From: UBA10646 sp003456175
Lineage (GTDB): Bacteria > Bacteroidota > Bacteroidia > Chitinophagales > Chitinophagaceae
DNA length: 6,496 nucleotides
Direction of reading: 5' to 3'
Assembly: GCA_031976225.1 (NCBI GenBank)
Contig: DALYLQ010000109.1
Coordinates: 1-6,496 of the forward strand
Both the position numbers and the translations under genes were made by a program. The number at the start of each line of letters is the position of its first letter. The first letter of the stretch is position 1. Positions 5,579 to 6,496 of this stretch are shown piece after piece. Under the pieces are notes generated by a model. That model searched no databases. It saw nothing but the letters and a program-made list of their open reading frames with translations, and was not told where the DNA came from.

Positions 5579-6496
5579 ATGAGCGGTAAAGGAAAAGTGT
5601 TGGTAGCAATGAGTGGTGGTATTGATAGTACCGTTACGGCATTGATGTTGCATCACGAAGGGTATGAGGTGGTAGGTATTACCATGAAAACTTGGGATTA
5701 TGCAACCAGTACCAATAGCAGTAAAGAAACCGGTTGTTGTAATGTAGATAGCTTTAACGATGCAAGGCAGGCGGCGGTGCATCATGGTTTTCCGCATTTT
5801 ATTTTAGATATCAGAGAAGAGTTTGGCGACTTTGTAATTGAAAATTTTGTAGACGAATATTTAGCCGGACGTACGCCTAACCCTTGTGTGATGTGTAATA
5901 CGCATATCAAATGGCGTGCTTTGTTGAAGCGTGCCAATGCTTTGGGCTGCGATTTCATTGCCACAGGGCATTACGCCAATATTGTTGCTGCCGATAATGG
6001 TAGATACACCATCAGCAAAGGGCTAGACGAAATGAAAGATCAGAGTTATGTTTTGTGGGGGCTTGATCAAGAATTATTGAGCAGAACTATTATGCCACTT
6101 GGTAAGTATCGTAAAACCGAAATACGCCAAATGGCACTCGATTTTGGGTATCCTGAATTGGCTAAAAAGAGTGAGAGTTACGAAATTTGTTTTGTTCCTG
6201 ATAACGATTACAGAGGCTTTTTAAAGCGTAGGGTAGAAGGCTTAGAAGAACGTGTTGCAGGTGGTTGGTTTGTAGATAAAACTGGTAAAAAGTTAGGGCA
6301 ACATAAAGGTTATCCTTTTTACACTATTGGTCAGCGAAAAGGGTTAGATATTGCCTTGGGGAAGCCTGCTTATGTAACAGCAATTGACCCCGATACAAAT
6401 ACCGTTGTGCTAGGCGATGAAGCCGATTTAGAACAAAGTACCATGTTGGTTACTAAAATTAACTGGATGAAATACGATGGCATTACCAACGGTATG
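5579..6496 (+). CDS. mnmA: tRNA-specific 2-thiouridylase MnmA (3' end outside window)
   Basis: MnmA adenylates and thiolates U34 of tRNA-Lys, -Glu and -Gln to give 2-thiouridine, a cytoplasmic step of wobble-base modification. From ATG 5579 the frame reads 306 codons to the window end; the family usually has about 360-380 aa, so the final part of the C-terminal beta domain is missing. The N-type ATP pyrophosphatase loop is SGGIDST (12-18), close to the usual SGGVDSS. The family motifs TPNPCVMCNTHIKW (99-112), ATGHYA (128-133), KDQSYVLW (153-160), SYEICFVPDNDYRGFL (200-215) and FYTIGQRKGL (247-256) are all present. Cys106 and Cys204 correspond to the catalytic Cys102 and Cys199 of the E. coli enzyme. 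Cys103 makes a CxxC motif in place of the DxxC of E. coli. The start is fixed by the normal short lead-in before the ATP loop. Confidence 0.96.
   Translation, partial: MSGKGKVLVAMSGGIDSTVTALMLHHEGYEVVGITMKTWDYATSTNSSKETGCCNVDSFNDARQAAVHHGFPHFILDIREEFGDFVIENFVDEYLAGRTPNPCVMCNTHIKWRALLKRANALGCDFIATGHYANIVAADNGRYTISKGLDEMKDQSYVLWGLDQELLSRTIMPLGKYRKTEIRQMALDFGYPELAKKSESYEICFVPDNDYRGFLKRRVEGLEERVAGGWFVDKTGKKLGQHKGYPFYTIGQRKGLDIALGKPAYVTAIDPDTNTVVLGDEADLEQSTMLVTKINWMKYDGITNGM

Noticed and set aside
5492..5964. Minus-strand open frames opposite mnmA (5492-5797, 5782-5964)
   Set aside because: mnmA motifs on the plus strand are continuous through the whole stretch, so these are antisense shadows.

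Overview
The window looks like ordinary chromosome from a member of the Bacteroidota, most likely Chitinophagaceae or a close relative. The evidence is a DUF5916/CBM9-like outer-membrane protein, a LuxC-type acyl-CoA reductase paired head-to-head with a two-cluster ferredoxin, a CGHC thioredoxin-like secreted protein, several TAnnTTTG-like -7 promoter words, and start codons without clear Shine-Dalgarno sequences. The family assignment is inference from sequence style; no rRNA or other phylogenetic marker is present. I see no tRNA, rRNA, CRISPR array, transposase or prophage gene.

Layout. Positions 1-751 (minus) hold the N-terminal 250 codons of an HtrA/DegP-type serine protease, cut by the window edge at its catalytic serine. 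Positions 900-1901 (minus) encode a short LuxC-type acyl-CoA reductase. A 56-bp divergent promoter region separates it from a 115-aa 2[4Fe-4S] ferredoxin (1958-2305, plus). The ferredoxin converges on an 816-aa DUF5916 protein (2467-4917, minus). The 161 bp between these two genes carry a 149-bp unit bounded by perfect 14-bp inverted repeats, with a strong 14-bp-stem hairpin inside that probably terminates both genes. Divergent from the DUF5916 gene is a secreted thioredoxin-like protein (5009-5500, plus). The tRNA 2-thiouridylase MnmA follows on the same strand (5579 to the window end, 3' truncated).

Functionally the genes fall into three themes: envelope quality control and redox (HtrA, thioredoxin-like protein, DUF5916 outer-membrane protein), a soluble redox pair (acyl-CoA reductase and ferredoxin), and tRNA modification (MnmA). 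The items most worth a second look are the inverted-repeat-bounded intergenic unit, whose minus strand is open for 50 codons, and the reductase-ferredoxin pair, whose physiological substrate is not evident. I do not see convincing evidence for a wholly new system.
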